Source of the DNA: Paenibacillus radicis (ex Xue et al. 2023)
Lineage (GTDB): Bacteria; Bacillota; Bacilli; Paenibacillales; NBRC-103111
Reading direction: 5' to 3'
DNA length: 64,000 bases
Assembly (NCBI RefSeq): GCF_024722015.1
Contig: NZ_JANQBD010000006.1
Coordinates: forward strand, 124,001-188,000
Shown piece after piece: positions 19,016 through 27,131 of this stretch. The position numbers and the translations under genes were made by a program. Position 1 is the first letter of the stretch. Each line of letters begins with the position of its first letter. The notes below the pieces were generated by a model. It was not told the origin of the DNA and did not search any database. It saw only the letters and a program-made list of their open reading frames with translations.

Positions 19016-20242
19016 CTAATCCTTATATGGATCAAATTCATCCGCACCTGCCATACACACCCCAATCGGCCTAAGCGCATGTAGCACCTCAATGGTCTCC
19101 GAGTGCGCATCCAGTACCTCTTGCAGCTTCCGATAAACAAACGGACTTTCGTCAGTACCGGCTCCCCGAAGCTCTACGCCAAAGTCATGCACAGCTTGCA
19201 TCATTTGATCCATTGAAATCTGACCACCGGATCGGTTACGGGTTTTCCAGTTCATTTTGCCGGCTGCTTGCGTACGGCTCATGATCCTCCCCGCTCCGTG
19301 CACCGTGCTGTAAAACGAATCACGATTCTCATCCGAATCCTTGCCCCGTACAATGACAGAGATATCGCTCATGCTGCCGCCTATGAAGCCTACTTGGCCT
19401 GGAGCTGATGGCGTTGCGCCTTTGCGGACTACAATGGTATCATTGCCACTATGTGTTTCCCGCCATGCGTAATTATGATGATTGTGCACCTCAAAATCCG
19501 CCTCACCCCCAACAATAGCAAGCACTTGTTTGATGACGTATTCCCGTCCGGCATAGGCGTAACGCCCAGCAAGCTTCATCGCTCGAAAGTACATGTCGCC
19601 TAGTTCGCTATTCATTTCAAAAAGGACGGGCGGTTGGTCCATTTTTTCACCTGGTGCATTAGCCAGGAAATCTCGTCCAGCGGCCAAATTCAAGAACCCA
19701 CTGGCTGTCTTGTGACCAAACCCTCTACTCCCGAAATGATTGCCAATCCACAACCTTCCCGTGCCATCCTCTTCAAACAAATCCACGAAATGATTGCCAC
19801 TACCCACTGTTCCCAATTGATCACGGGCCAAAGACTTTAGCTTATCATGCTCTTGCCTCCCGATTGCAGCATAAACACCCCAGTCCGAGTCATCGAATAA
19901 TTCATCGTCCACCTTCTCACTATTAACACGCCCTACTCCGAAGGAGACTTTCCGGGCGATCTGATTCATAATCTCCGATAATCGAGGTTTTATATCCGCC
20001 GCTAGCAGGTTCGTACGAACCGCTTTGTTACCGCACGCAATGTCGTAGCCGACACCTGAAGGCGATATTTGTCCATCATATACAATCACGCCACCTATTG
20101 GCTGACTATAGCCCTTGTGATGATCCGCCATCAGCAGGGCTTGAACCACATTGCCGTGCTCCGCACACGTTTTGGCTTGCGACAACGCGCCCTGATCGGG
20201 GTTACCCCAGACGCGTACACCATCTATCGTTTGATATGCCAT
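19016..20242 (-). CDS. rtcB: RtcB RNA ligase (3'-phosphate/5'-OH joining)
   Basis: The GTP- and Mn-dependent RNA ligase joins 2',3'-cyclic phosphate or 3'-phosphate ends to 5'-OH ends, as left by many ribotoxins. Diagnostic blocks are ADHHKGYSQPIGGV, PSGVGYDIACGN (metal-binding Cys), TVGSGNHFVDL (metal-binding His), HNHHNYAWRE, VRKGATPSAPGQVGFI and the guanylation site STVHGAGRIMSR. It has 408 residues, in the range of the short bacterial RtcB class. The ATG follows AAGGAG. It is the last gene of the rsr-NTase-hen1-pnkp-rtcB operon, 27 bases after pnkp, so the locus has two different ligation routes. Confidence 0.96.
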   Translation of the reverse strand: MAYQTIDGVRVWGNPDQGALSQAKTCAEHGNVVQALLMADHHKGYSQPIGGVIVYDGQISPSGVGYDIACGNKAVRTNLLAADIKPRLSEIMNQIARKVSFGVGRVNSEKVDDELFDDSDWGVYAAIGRQEHDKLKSLARDQLGTVGSGNHFVDLFEEDGTGRLWIGNHFGSRGFGHKTASGFLNLAAGRDFLANAPGEKMDQPPVLFEMNSELGDMYFRAMKLAGRYAYAGREYVIKQVLAIVGGEADFEVHNHHNYAWRETHSGNDTIVVRKGATPSAPGQVGFIGGSMSDISVIVRGKDSDENRDSFYSTVHGAGRIMSRTQAAGKMNWKTRNRSGGQISMDQMMQAVHDFGVELRGAGTDESPFVYRKLQEVLDAHSETIEVLHALRPIGVCMAGADEFDPYKD

Positions 20243-20269
20243 TTGCTTATAACACTCCTTAACTTCCTA

Positions 20270-22855
20270 CTATAATCTCGGGTCGATCTCTTTCTCTTTA
20301 GAAACCTCGAACAGCAGGTTTGCCGCTATTTGCTTGTAAGTCTCGTTCTCTGGAGTAATTTCATTCAGCCTCACTTCAAGCATTTGTCTGCTTATACGGT
20401 GCTCATTTGCCGAAGTTCGCAATTTAGAGAAAATATTTTTTTGCTTCATGAGCTTGGCGTATTTGTGTGGAAATTTGTAGTCATACCCGTAAATGATCGA
20501 CAGATAGCCGGGATTACGAACCTTTAGATAAGGGACCACACCCCGCTCTTCTTGCTCCGGCTTAATGACAATGCCCTCCATATGGTTTTCGACCGTTAAT
20601 TTAGAGAAAAACTGTTCCGCTCTGATGTATGCATCCGGCTCCTGCAAATCGAGAATCAGATACTCATCATCATTCAAGAAACGGTAGAGTTCGGAGGTTT
20701 TGCCCTCAGGTACCCGCTCTTCGCCATCCTCTAACACTTCTTTTAAAATTGCAAACGGTTTGTAGGCCAATTCCGCATCACATGCATACAACTCCAACTG
20801 ACGCTTGTATGTACGGTAAGCTTCATCTTGCTGATCCAAGGTCACATACGCTTCTCTGATTGCTCGAATATGCTTAAAGTTCTGGTATACATGAGAACCG
20901 TAGGTATCACTCAGCGTCTCTTTCGACAAATGATGCTGATCCTTTTCAAAGCCGCTGGCTTCAAATTCTTGAACAAGCTTGCCAAGTGCTTCCTCAAAGC
21001 CATTTTGTCTTAAAAAATCAAGCTCCGTCTCTAAAGCCTTTCCAATCGGCCGGAACTGTCGCTCAATTAGCCCATCTCCAAGCGCTTTCCATGGCAAAAG
21101 TTCCCCATCCAGAATAAGCACAGCTATACCATGCTCAGTCATATAGGCTCCAAATTTGTGAAGCAGCTGTTCATAAATAGGACTCAAATCGACGGCATGA
21201 ACCTTATATCCATTACGGCTAACCGAATAGCTCTGCTCCACATTGTGATGAAGATACACATTGCAGCGTGAACCCATGTATTTAGGCTGAAGCACAACTT
21301 CCGTTACACCGCGTTCAGCAAAATAATCCAGGCCCTTCCTTAGAGACTCGAGCTCTCCAGTAGCCTCATCTTTATCCGCCGGCGACATCGTACCGGAGAT
21401 GAAATTGATGCGATTTTTTGAGCAATATTGCAATCTGCGAACGGCTTCGTCGTCCAGGTCCTGAAGCGATACTTTTCTCTCTTCTTTGAACAGGACCGGA
21501 AGTTCTTCCTGCACAACAGCCACCTGTGACTTATGATTTTTATAAAATGGCCTTGACGAAATGCGAACCGAAGTCAGCATATTACCGTGCGCACTTCCCG
21601 TATCGAGATGGATTTTGTTCTTTATCCGAAAAGCCTGCTTAGCTGCAATATGCCCGAACAGATGGTAAGGGTGGTTGCCAACCGCTTCTTGCTTTAGAAA
21701 ATCGAGCTGCTCCTCAAAAGCAGCCCCTCGATCAATCCGAAAGTTGCGTTGCTGGCGAGTGGAGTTCGTATCCAGTTTACCGATGTATTTATTACGGCAA
21801 GGAGCATGTGTTACATAAAATGAAGGTACTTGCATGCCAACATAGCGATAAAATGGCTTAGATAACTCTACCAAAAATGAGAATTTTTCAAAAAGCTCAC
21901 AATCTCCTATAAGCACTTGCGTCGAATCGAAGTAACTGTGCAGCAGTTCCAGATCCACACCTTGAATCTGACCCTTTACGTAATTGTAAACAAAGTTCTC
22001 GTGATTACCCATGACAAGCAGAAAATGCTCCCGGTTTTCATAGAGAAACTCGATCGTCTCCCGCGTTTGTTTACCCTTATCAATCCAGTCGCCAGCAAGA
22101 ATGATTTTTGTATTAGTGAGCTTATCCGTCGCGATCAGCTTACCATCGGCCACCTGGTAACCATAGTCACGGAGCAGTCCCTGGAGCTCTTGAACACACT
22201 CGTGAACGTCCCCAATCACAATGTACCCTAGCCCCTGTGGGAGTATCGAGGATATATACGCCTCCCAATCCTGCACAATCACTCGATAGTTCGAATTCGG
22301 CTGCCCTTCGTTCGGCATGTAAAAATCTTTAGCCCGTACCTTATGAATTTTGCTGTAACCTTCCCGTGATAGGACAGGCAGAACCTCCTTTCTCAGTCGA
22401 TTCAGGTGATTGGTAATTAGTTTTTTTGATCTTTCAGAAGCGTAGTAATCTTCTCGTTTACGGTAATCAAACAGAATAACCTCAAGATTGTAATTATTCT
22501 CTTGGGCGATTTCACGAACTTTAGTTCGGTAATCTTCAGCCAGTCCAATCGTGTCCATCACCACAAACTCCGCATTAAGCGGAAAAGAAGTGACAAGCCT
22601 CAGTCTTTCAAACAAAAGTTGAAAGGTATGCGAGCTCGCCTCTAACATTACCTGGTCATACTTGTCATAGTCATAGCCCAATATTTCCTGCCGGATTCCG
22701 TCTGATGACAGGTACTGCACATTCGTCCGTAAGCCCCTGGAGGCGTCCTCTAATTGTAGCTGCGGGATCAGCACTTCTTTAGCAAAAGTCGATTTCCCGC
22801 ATTCTGTTGCCCCTACGAGCAGAAATATCGTATGTACACGCGTTTGAATGTCCAC
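20270..22855 (-). CDS. pnkp: bacterial Pnkp: polynucleotide 5'-kinase/3'-phosphatase/ligase
   Basis: An end-healing and sealing enzyme of the bacterial Pnkp/Hen1 RNA-repair pathway. Three domains appear in order. Residues 1-180 are a 5'-OH kinase (LLVGATECGKSTFAKEVL P-loop). Residues 215-430 are a calcineurin-type phosphatase that removes 2',3'-cyclic and 3'-phosphates (VIGDVHECVQEL, ILAGDWIDKGKQTRE, LVMGNHENFVYNY, LFGHIAAKQAF). Residues 450-861 are an adenylyltransferase-like ligase domain (VVLQPKYMGSRCNVYL with the candidate Lys, and EGIVIKPEQEERGVVPYLKV). The length of 861 residues is typical. GTG 22855 follows AGGAGG, three bases after the hen1 stop, which indicates tight coupling with its known partner. 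Confidence 0.95.
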   Translation of the reverse strand: MDIQTRVHTIFLLVGATECGKSTFAKEVLIPQLQLEDASRGLRTNVQYLSSDGIRQEILGYDYDKYDQVMLEASSHTFQLLFERLRLVTSFPLNAEFVVMDTIGLAEDYRTKVREIAQENNYNLEVILFDYRKREDYYASERSKKLITNHLNRLRKEVLPVLSREGYSKIHKVRAKDFYMPNEGQPNSNYRVIVQDWEAYISSILPQGLGYIVIGDVHECVQELQGLLRDYGYQVADGKLIATDKLTNTKIILAGDWIDKGKQTRETIEFLYENREHFLLVMGNHENFVYNYVKGQIQGVDLELLHSYFDSTQVLIGDCELFEKFSFLVELSKPFYRYVGMQVPSFYVTHAPCRNKYIGKLDTNSTRQQRNFRIDRGAAFEEQLDFLKQEAVGNHPYHLFGHIAAKQAFRIKNKIHLDTGSAHGNMLTSVRISSRPFYKNHKSQVAVVQEELPVLFKEERKVSLQDLDDEAVRRLQYCSKNRINFISGTMSPADKDEATGELESLRKGLDYFAERGVTEVVLQPKYMGSRCNVYLHHNVEQSYSVSRNGYKVHAVDLSPIYEQLLHKFGAYMTEHGIAVLILDGELLPWKALGDGLIERQFRPIGKALETELDFLRQNGFEEALGKLVQEFEASGFEKDQHHLSKETLSDTYGSHVYQNFKHIRAIREAYVTLDQQDEAYRTYKRQLELYACDAELAYKPFAILKEVLEDGEERVPEGKTSELYRFLNDDEYLILDLQEPDAYIRAEQFFSKLTVENHMEGIVIKPEQEERGVVPYLKVRNPGYLSIIYGYDYKFPHKYAKLMKQKNIFSKLRTSANEHRISRQMLEVRLNEITPENETYKQIAANLLFEVSKEKEIDPRL

Positions 22856-22858
22856 TTT

Positions 22859-24124
22859 CTATTCCTCCTTTCTACGAACAATAACGCATTGCGTCGTATG
22901 TAACTGTTCAACCCGGTCACCAACCATCAAGTACTCAATCTCCACAGGCAATCCTTCAATCGTCTTGGCAAACCATAGTTGGAATGCTACTTGACCCATT
23001 TCCCACTTATGATCCTCATGCCGAAATCCTTCCAACTCGTAGTACTGGTTAAAATCGGCATTCGGTGTTGTTATAATGAAGTTTTCGAAATCGACACCGC
23101 TGCAAATTTGATGGATAAGCTCCGCGGCCGCACCCTCACTCATATGCTCAATCACTTCCGTTAAAATAACATCAACCTGCTCCCCATTGTACGACTCCAG
23201 AAAATGATCCAGAGAGTGGAAAGTCGCAATGTTATCGATTTCCTTAGCTCTCGCTTTGCGATTCACGACCTCCAGCAGCTCATCAACTACATCTACTGCG
23301 TAATAGGTGCCCTCTATTTTCCTGGAATAGGGAATGGCATAAAATCCCTCGCCACATCCTACATCCAAGATCGGCTTGTTAAACGGAACCACACCTCCAA
23401 TATAATTACGCCGCTGCATGGCGGTACCGCCATACTCCAGCCCGATTGAATAGCGGTTTGTTCGTTCGATGTGTGATTTGTATTTCTTAAACCGCTCCTT
23501 TGTGGTGAGAAAGTTCCTCGCAAAAAGACTCCGAATATAAAATGGAGCGTCAATGACGTTAAGGCTTCGAATATATTTATCTAGAATGGCATCCGAAATA
23601 TCAATATACTCGTCTCCAAACATAGACAAAAACAGGCACAGCACACCGACTACATGCAAAAGGTGATACAAGCTTTTATTCGTTGTAATGGTCAGTGAAT
23701 AACTCTTATGGGCCTGATGCTGCAAGGAAAAGGAATACTCTTTCAAGTGCTTCTGGAAAAATTCAATATATCGCACCCGTTCAACTTGAACCAAATTGAT
23801 GAAAAAGGAGTGCTCATATCCTTCCTCGTCCCGTTCGTCCTGCGCCTTGAAAGCTGCAGAGAAAAACTCATTCACCGCATTAAGCGGAAATAAGGGTGTA
23901 TTAAATCTAGAAACATTTAAATACTCAAAACTTTCATTTTCATGCTGCTTGTAGGATATATCATTGTCCGCATCCTTAAAATAAACGTTAAAAGTTGCGT
24001 CATCGGAATACCAGCCGTATGCCATCCCTTGGCGAACAGGACGAAGCTGCATACCTGTACCTGGGTTTTTCTTGATTAAAAAAGTGAATTTCGGATTTGT
24101 AGATTTCAACTGAACAATAGCCAA
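22859..24124 (-). CDS. hen1: Hen1 3'-terminal RNA 2'-O-methyltransferase
   Basis: Hen1 methylates the 2'-OH at the break so that a repaired RNA cannot be cut again at the same site. It also activates Pnkp ligase through its N-terminal half. Residues 1-210 are the Hen1-N domain (FTFLIKKNPGTGMQLRPVRQ). The C-terminal half is a Rossmann methyltransferase with DVGCGEGFYAIPYS (SAM site) and the Mn-binding set EVIEHM plus RHEDHKWE. The long frame starts at 24148, but AGGAGG lies inside it, nine bases before TTG 24124, giving MAIVQLKSTNPKF like other Hen1 starts. The protein has 421 residues. It lies between the nucleotidyltransferase and pnkp. Confidence 0.95.
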   Translation of the reverse strand: MAIVQLKSTNPKFTFLIKKNPGTGMQLRPVRQGMAYGWYSDDATFNVYFKDADNDISYKQHENESFEYLNVSRFNTPLFPLNAVNEFFSAAFKAQDERDEEGYEHSFFINLVQVERVRYIEFFQKHLKEYSFSLQHQAHKSYSLTITTNKSLYHLLHVVGVLCLFLSMFGDEYIDISDAILDKYIRSLNVIDAPFYIRSLFARNFLTTKERFKKYKSHIERTNRYSIGLEYGGTAMQRRNYIGGVVPFNKPILDVGCGEGFYAIPYSRKIEGTYYAVDVVDELLEVVNRKARAKEIDNIATFHSLDHFLESYNGEQVDVILTEVIEHMSEGAAAELIHQICSGVDFENFIITTPNADFNQYYELEGFRHEDHKWEMGQVAFQLWFAKTIEGLPVEIEYLMVGDRVEQLHTTQCVIVRRKEE

Positions 24125-24161
24125 TAGAGTCTTCCTCCTATATATCATTCTAAATGGGGGA

Positions 24162-24950
24162 TTAAAGCCCCCCTACTTCTTGTAAAGCTTCGCGAAACAA
24201 GGCGTCCAACTGGCTATCTCGAAATGAATCACCTTTAGAACTTAAGGACGCTGCCGCCTTTTCCAACACATGAAACCGCTCTTCTAAATAATGGTTGATA
24301 GGATTAAGCCGCGGCTCATAGTCTAGCTCCTCATCTGCTTTTTTCCGTGTCAGCAATTGATTTACCACTTGCCATAACTCCTCATCCTTTGGAATGAGTC
24401 TATCTACCAGCACATCGAACTCCATCGGCGCCATCTCACCATATCGATGGATCCACTCACAGGCGAGAACGGGTCGAAGCACATAAAAGTATTTCTTGAT
24501 CTTGACCTGCTCTCCCTGCAAATACTCACGGTAATTTCCCCGAGCCATGTTCAAATAATGGTACATACAAGACTTCGGTGAAAATGTAAATGGAGAAATC
24601 CCTCTCAGCTTCTCAGCCGCACTGTATTTCTCGGCATATGAAATCGGTGATTGCAGCCACTCGAGCAACGGAGGGTTCGACTTACGGAATAAATTTAGCG
24701 CTTTCCGCAAATCCCAACCGCTTATATCAAGCATATCGTTAATAGGCCGTTCTATGACATCCCGCTTATCAAAAATGGACAAGTACCACTCCGGCTTCCT
24801 AAGATAAATAAACCGTACATCGTAATCGCTATCCCGTGATGGGAACCCCCACGCCCGACTGCCTGATTCACAGGCATACAGGATTGTTATTTGCTCCTCT
24901 TGTTCTATCTGAACCAGCTGTTCCTTGATAACCTTTTGTATATGATCCAT
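24162..24950 (-). CDS. minimal nucleotidyltransferase (YcgL/COG3541 type)
   Basis: A pol-beta superfamily nucleotidyltransferase. YACESGSRAWGFPSRDSDYD holds the GS motif and the paired catalytic Asp residues, followed by VRFIYLRKPEWY. The C-terminal two thirds are helical. Members of this family sit in several RNA-repair and conflict loci and may add nucleotides to RNA ends; the reaction here is inferred. ATG 24950 has GGAGG at seven bases, while ATG 24956 overlaps the rsr stop (ATGA) and is too close to that site. The 262-residue product is translationally coupled to rsr. Confidence 0.88.
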   Translation of the reverse strand: MDHIQKVIKEQLVQIEQEEQITILYACESGSRAWGFPSRDSDYDVRFIYLRKPEWYLSIFDKRDVIERPINDMLDISGWDLRKALNLFRKSNPPLLEWLQSPISYAEKYSAAEKLRGISPFTFSPKSCMYHYLNMARGNYREYLQGEQVKIKKYFYVLRPVLACEWIHRYGEMAPMEFDVLVDRLIPKDEELWQVVNQLLTRKKADEELDYEPRLNPINHYLEERFHVLEKAAASLSSKGDSFRDSQLDALFREALQEVGGL

Positions 24951-24952
24951 CG

Positions 24953-26452
24953 TCATTCCTCCAAGTCCATCGTTTCAATCTTTTCCACCATCGAGCCATA
25001 GCCCTTCACCGTCTGCATAATGTAGCTCAGCACCGTATCACTCCAACCATAGATATAAAAGGTATTTCGATCTTGCTGTGGAACCATCGCACTGCGATAA
25101 GGAGCGATATCAATAATGAATGCTTTAACTTGAGGGTTCACCTTAGTACGGTATTTTTGTAAGGCTTCATAAAATGGGCTGCCACTGTTCTGCTGTTCGT
25201 CTGTGATAATGATGATTTGATCAACCTTGCGCCGCTCAGCGAGCAGCTTCCGCACAGGTGCTCCAGTATCTGTACCACCGCGGGCTTGAATCCGGTCAGC
25301 TTGTGATAAAATACTGTCGCGCCGAGACGGCTTGGCATCCTCTACCGCGGTATCAAACAACCAGAACAGCGAGTTTCCTTGCGTTTTCTTGTACAAGGCC
25401 AGAGCGAACACCGACCCAATCTGCAAATACTCGCCATTCATCGAGCCTGATATATCCAAGAAGATAGCCGTCCGATCCTCCAGATCCGGCAAATTCGCGA
25501 ACGTATACTCTACAGCATCCCGAAGCGCGTCGCGCAGAACAGGATGTTGGACTTGCCGAAATGCTTTAGCGAATCGGAAAGGCAAAATCTTAGATTTTTG
25601 CAATCCTCGTTGATCCGTTAAGCGTTCTACCGCTGTCTCCAAGCTGTATCGCTTTTCAAAAACACCTGCTCGCTCGAGCGTATTCAAGTGGCGAAGCAGC
25701 GCAAATGTCGGCATTTGATGAAGAAGCGCATCCCAGACTGCCTTTGTTGGCTTAACAGCCCCAGTAACCACTTCATGTGGCAATTTTCCAGTTTCAATCC
25801 AGTTTAATTGCTCTGCTTCAGAGTCCGCCTTCTTCAACTGCTCCAGTGCTTGCACTTGGGGGAGTAAAGACAAGTTGGCCTCTTGACCTCGCAAGTAACG
25901 AAATAGTGCTTGCTGCTTGAGATCAGCTGGCTTCGGATGAGCTGTTGCAATCGCATCGCCCAAGCTGTATCCTCGTCCTCGGCCGTTATACTTGATTGCC
26001 CAATACTCGGACACACCAGCTAGAAACCGGTTAACTTGCCTTTTCACCGCTCGCCCACCTTCCCCACGACCCAAACCTTTCAAGATCATTAGGAAGTCGC
26101 TCAAATCTGAAGGAATCCGCACGACATTCAGAAAAATTTTCGAAAATAAATCTGGTCTGTAAGCCGACAGAATTGCCAATCCGAACAAAGGCTGTAAGCG
26201 CATATATCCTTCATTCCGGGCATAGACAATGGCTTTAGCCATAAACAATGGGTTACTTTGTGCCATCTCGCGGTGCATCTCTTCCGCTTCAGTTAAAAGT
26301 TGTTGCTGATCAGCGTAAAAGGTGTTGCCAAATGTATTGGTTACCAGTGTCTGTACGTACTGCTCCTCAGCGGAGCGGGTGTAGGCTGGGAAACCTTCTT
26401 TATTCTTTATGGTTGGTCTTATGGTTGAGAACAATTTTTTCGCAAAACTCAT
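24953..26452 (-). CDS. rsr: Ro60-like TROVE-domain RNA-binding protein (Rsr)
   Basis: The bacterial Ro60 ortholog is a HEAT-repeat ring that binds Y RNA on its outer face and misfolded or damaged RNA ends in its cavity. Residues 15-320 form the TROVE domain (EGFPAYTRSAEEQYVQTLVT, NPLFMAKAIVYARNEGYMRL, GLGRGEGGRAVKRQVNRFL). Residues 325-499 form a vWA domain with an intact MIDAS start DISGSMN and later GGTDTGAPV. The length of 499 residues is usual. The ATG follows AGGAGG at eight bases. That site directly abuts the terminator-like 3' end of Y-RNA-like element C. It is the first protein gene of the RNA-repair operon, with Y RNAs immediately upstream as in known rsr loci. Confidence 0.96.
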   Translation of the reverse strand: MSFAKKLFSTIRPTIKNKEGFPAYTRSAEEQYVQTLVTNTFGNTFYADQQQLLTEAEEMHREMAQSNPLFMAKAIVYARNEGYMRLQPLFGLAILSAYRPDLFSKIFLNVVRIPSDLSDFLMILKGLGRGEGGRAVKRQVNRFLAGVSEYWAIKYNGRGRGYSLGDAIATAHPKPADLKQQALFRYLRGQEANLSLLPQVQALEQLKKADSEAEQLNWIETGKLPHEVVTGAVKPTKAVWDALLHQMPTFALLRHLNTLERAGVFEKRYSLETAVERLTDQRGLQKSKILPFRFAKAFRQVQHPVLRDALRDAVEYTFANLPDLEDRTAIFLDISGSMNGEYLQIGSVFALALYKKTQGNSLFWLFDTAVEDAKPSRRDSILSQADRIQARGGTDTGAPVRKLLAERRKVDQIIIITDEQQNSGSPFYEALQKYRTKVNPQVKAFIIDIAPYRSAMVPQQDRNTFYIYGWSDTVLSYIMQTVKGYGSMVEKIETMDLEE

Positions 26453-26475
26453 GATTATAGCCTCCTTAATTAAAA

Positions 26476-26590
26476 ACCGGCAAAGAAAAAGAAGAGAAGG
26501 TTAACTGCAGGAGTCGAACCTGCCATAAAGCCCGGGTAAATCATTGTGGCGCATAAGTAGCGAAGAAACCCTCCCCGGCGCCTCGCCGGT
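26476..26590 (-). ncRNA. Y-RNA-like ncRNA C
   Basis: A 115-nt minus-strand element bounded by ACCGGC and GCCGGT end stems. Its 5' arm carries the shared module GAGGCGC then GGGGAGGGTTTCTTCG (26559-26584). It includes a tRNA T-arm: GCAGG, loop TTCGACT, CCTGC (26507-26523). The 3' arm CCTTCTC resembles element B. GCCGGT is followed by TTTTT, so the 3' end could act as a terminator, ten bases before the rsr ribosome-binding site. Supported by three-way similarity, not by experiment. Confidence 0.75.
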
Positions 26591-26605
26591 ATTCATTTGT
26601 GTGGT

Positions 26606-26700
26606 GGTGTGAGGAAATAAGTTGAGAAGGCATCGGTACGGCGTTTGTGCGCTCCATACCGTCCTTTTTGACGAAGTAGCCCTCTCTGGCGCCTCACACC
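26606..26700 (-). ncRNA. Y-RNA-like ncRNA B
   Basis: A 95-nt minus-strand element closed by the perfect 9-bp end stem GGTGTGAGG/CCTCACACC. The 5' arm has GAGGCGC then AGAGAGGGCTACTTCG (26670-26695), the same module as elements A and C. The interior folds into a bulged hairpin (CGGTA...TACCG enclosing GCG...CGC). It has no T-loop-like TTCGA, so it lacks the tRNA-like part of A. Confidence 0.75.
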
Positions 26701-26720
26701 TAAGAAATCTTTTTCAATTC

Positions 26721-26855
26721 ATTGTTGAGGAAAAAGTGCGGAAAGGAACATGCTGCTCTACCATTTGAGCTACCTCACCCTGCGGTGAGAGTTGGACTCG
26801 AACCAACGACAAGCCGATTAAAAGTCGAAGTAACCCATCCATGCGCCTCAACAAT
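26721..26855 (-). ncRNA. Y-RNA-like ncRNA A with a circularly permuted tRNA module
   Basis: A 135-nt minus-strand element. The ends pair perfectly: ATTGTTGAGG and CCTCAACAAT. The 5' arm holds GAGGCGC then TGGATGGGTTACTTCG. A tRNA in permuted order follows: Lys-like anticodon loop GACTTTTAATC, T-arm GTTGG/TTCGAGT/CCAAC (26791-26807), acceptor 3' strand TCTCACC, a GCA connector where CCA would be, acceptor 5' strand GGTGAGG, the TA linker and D-arm GCTC/AAATGGTA/GAGC (26755-26770). The acceptor stem is thus a closed hairpin. This is the layout known for YrlA-type bacterial Y RNAs, which mimic tRNA, and it lies next to rsr as those do. Confidence 0.88.
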
Positions 26856-26882
26856 ATTGTCTGCCTCATCCCTATTGGATTT

Positions 26883-26938
26883 GGCTTCATGCATCTATCT
26901 TCGCTCATCTTCACCTTCACGAACATGGTGAAAGTATG
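26883..26938 (-). promoter_or_regulatory. conserved 56-bp element, copy 1 (Y RNA A promoter/operator)
   Basis: Read on the minus strand it begins CATACTTTC, then ACCATGTTCGTGA, then 11 bases, AGCGAA, 10 bases and TGAAGCC. It aligns without gaps to 27865-27920 (39 of 56 identical by hand count, with blocks of 9, 9 and 7). It ends 27 bases before the 5' stem of Y RNA A. It is probably the promoter-proximal control site, perhaps bound by a WYL regulator. Confidence 0.7.
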
Positions 26939-26967
26939 ACGATAAGTAAAAAGATGAAAATCCCTTT

Positions 26968-27009
26968 GGTGGATAGGAGCGGGTATATCCCGCAAATCTG
27001 TCAGCCACC
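26968..27009 (-). other. two-tier hairpin upstream of the Y-RNA promoter element
   Basis: The outer stem GGTGG/CCACC (26968-26972, 27005-27009) encloses the perfect inner stem GCGGG/CCCGC with loop TATAT (26979-26993). It lies between the tRNA-Gln-like gene and the 56-bp element and may mark the 3' end of the tRNA transcript. There is no T-tract on the minus strand directly after it. Confidence 0.5.
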
Positions 27010-27052
27010 TTGTGCAGCAGCCTATGTAATGTTACCAATCCGAGATAAAATT

Positions 27053-27127
27053 TGGCTGCCCGGGCAGGAGTCGAACCTACGGTCGATGATTCAAAGTCAT
27101 CTGCCTTCCCACTTGGCTACCGAGCCA
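27053..27127 (-). tRNA. tRNA-Gln(TTG)-like gene with abnormal acceptor stem
   Basis: The D-arm GCC/AAGTGGGAA/GGC, anticodon arm GATGA/CTTTGAA/TCATC (anticodon TTG), T-arm GTAGG/TTCGACT/CCTGC and encoded GCCA end are clear. The acceptor strands TGGCTCGG and CCGGGCA do not pair normally: either a G bulges after the second pair, or pair 1-72 is G-A. The variable loop has only four bases. It is therefore a diverged or decayed tRNA-Gln, or a tRNA mimic. It starts four bases after the tRNA-His 3' end. Confidence 0.75.
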
Positions 27128-27131
27128 TATT

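Noticed and set aside
26883..26938. Sigma-54 promoter for the RNA-repair operon, as in RtcR-controlled systems
   Set aside because: No GG-N10-GC core at the right spacing and no RtcR-type activator nearby; WYL regulators are present.
26714..26995. Minus-strand ORF of 93 residues across Y RNA A and the 56-bp element
   Set aside because: The region is explained by pairing ends, tRNA-like arms and a duplicated control element; the frame has no ribosome-binding site.
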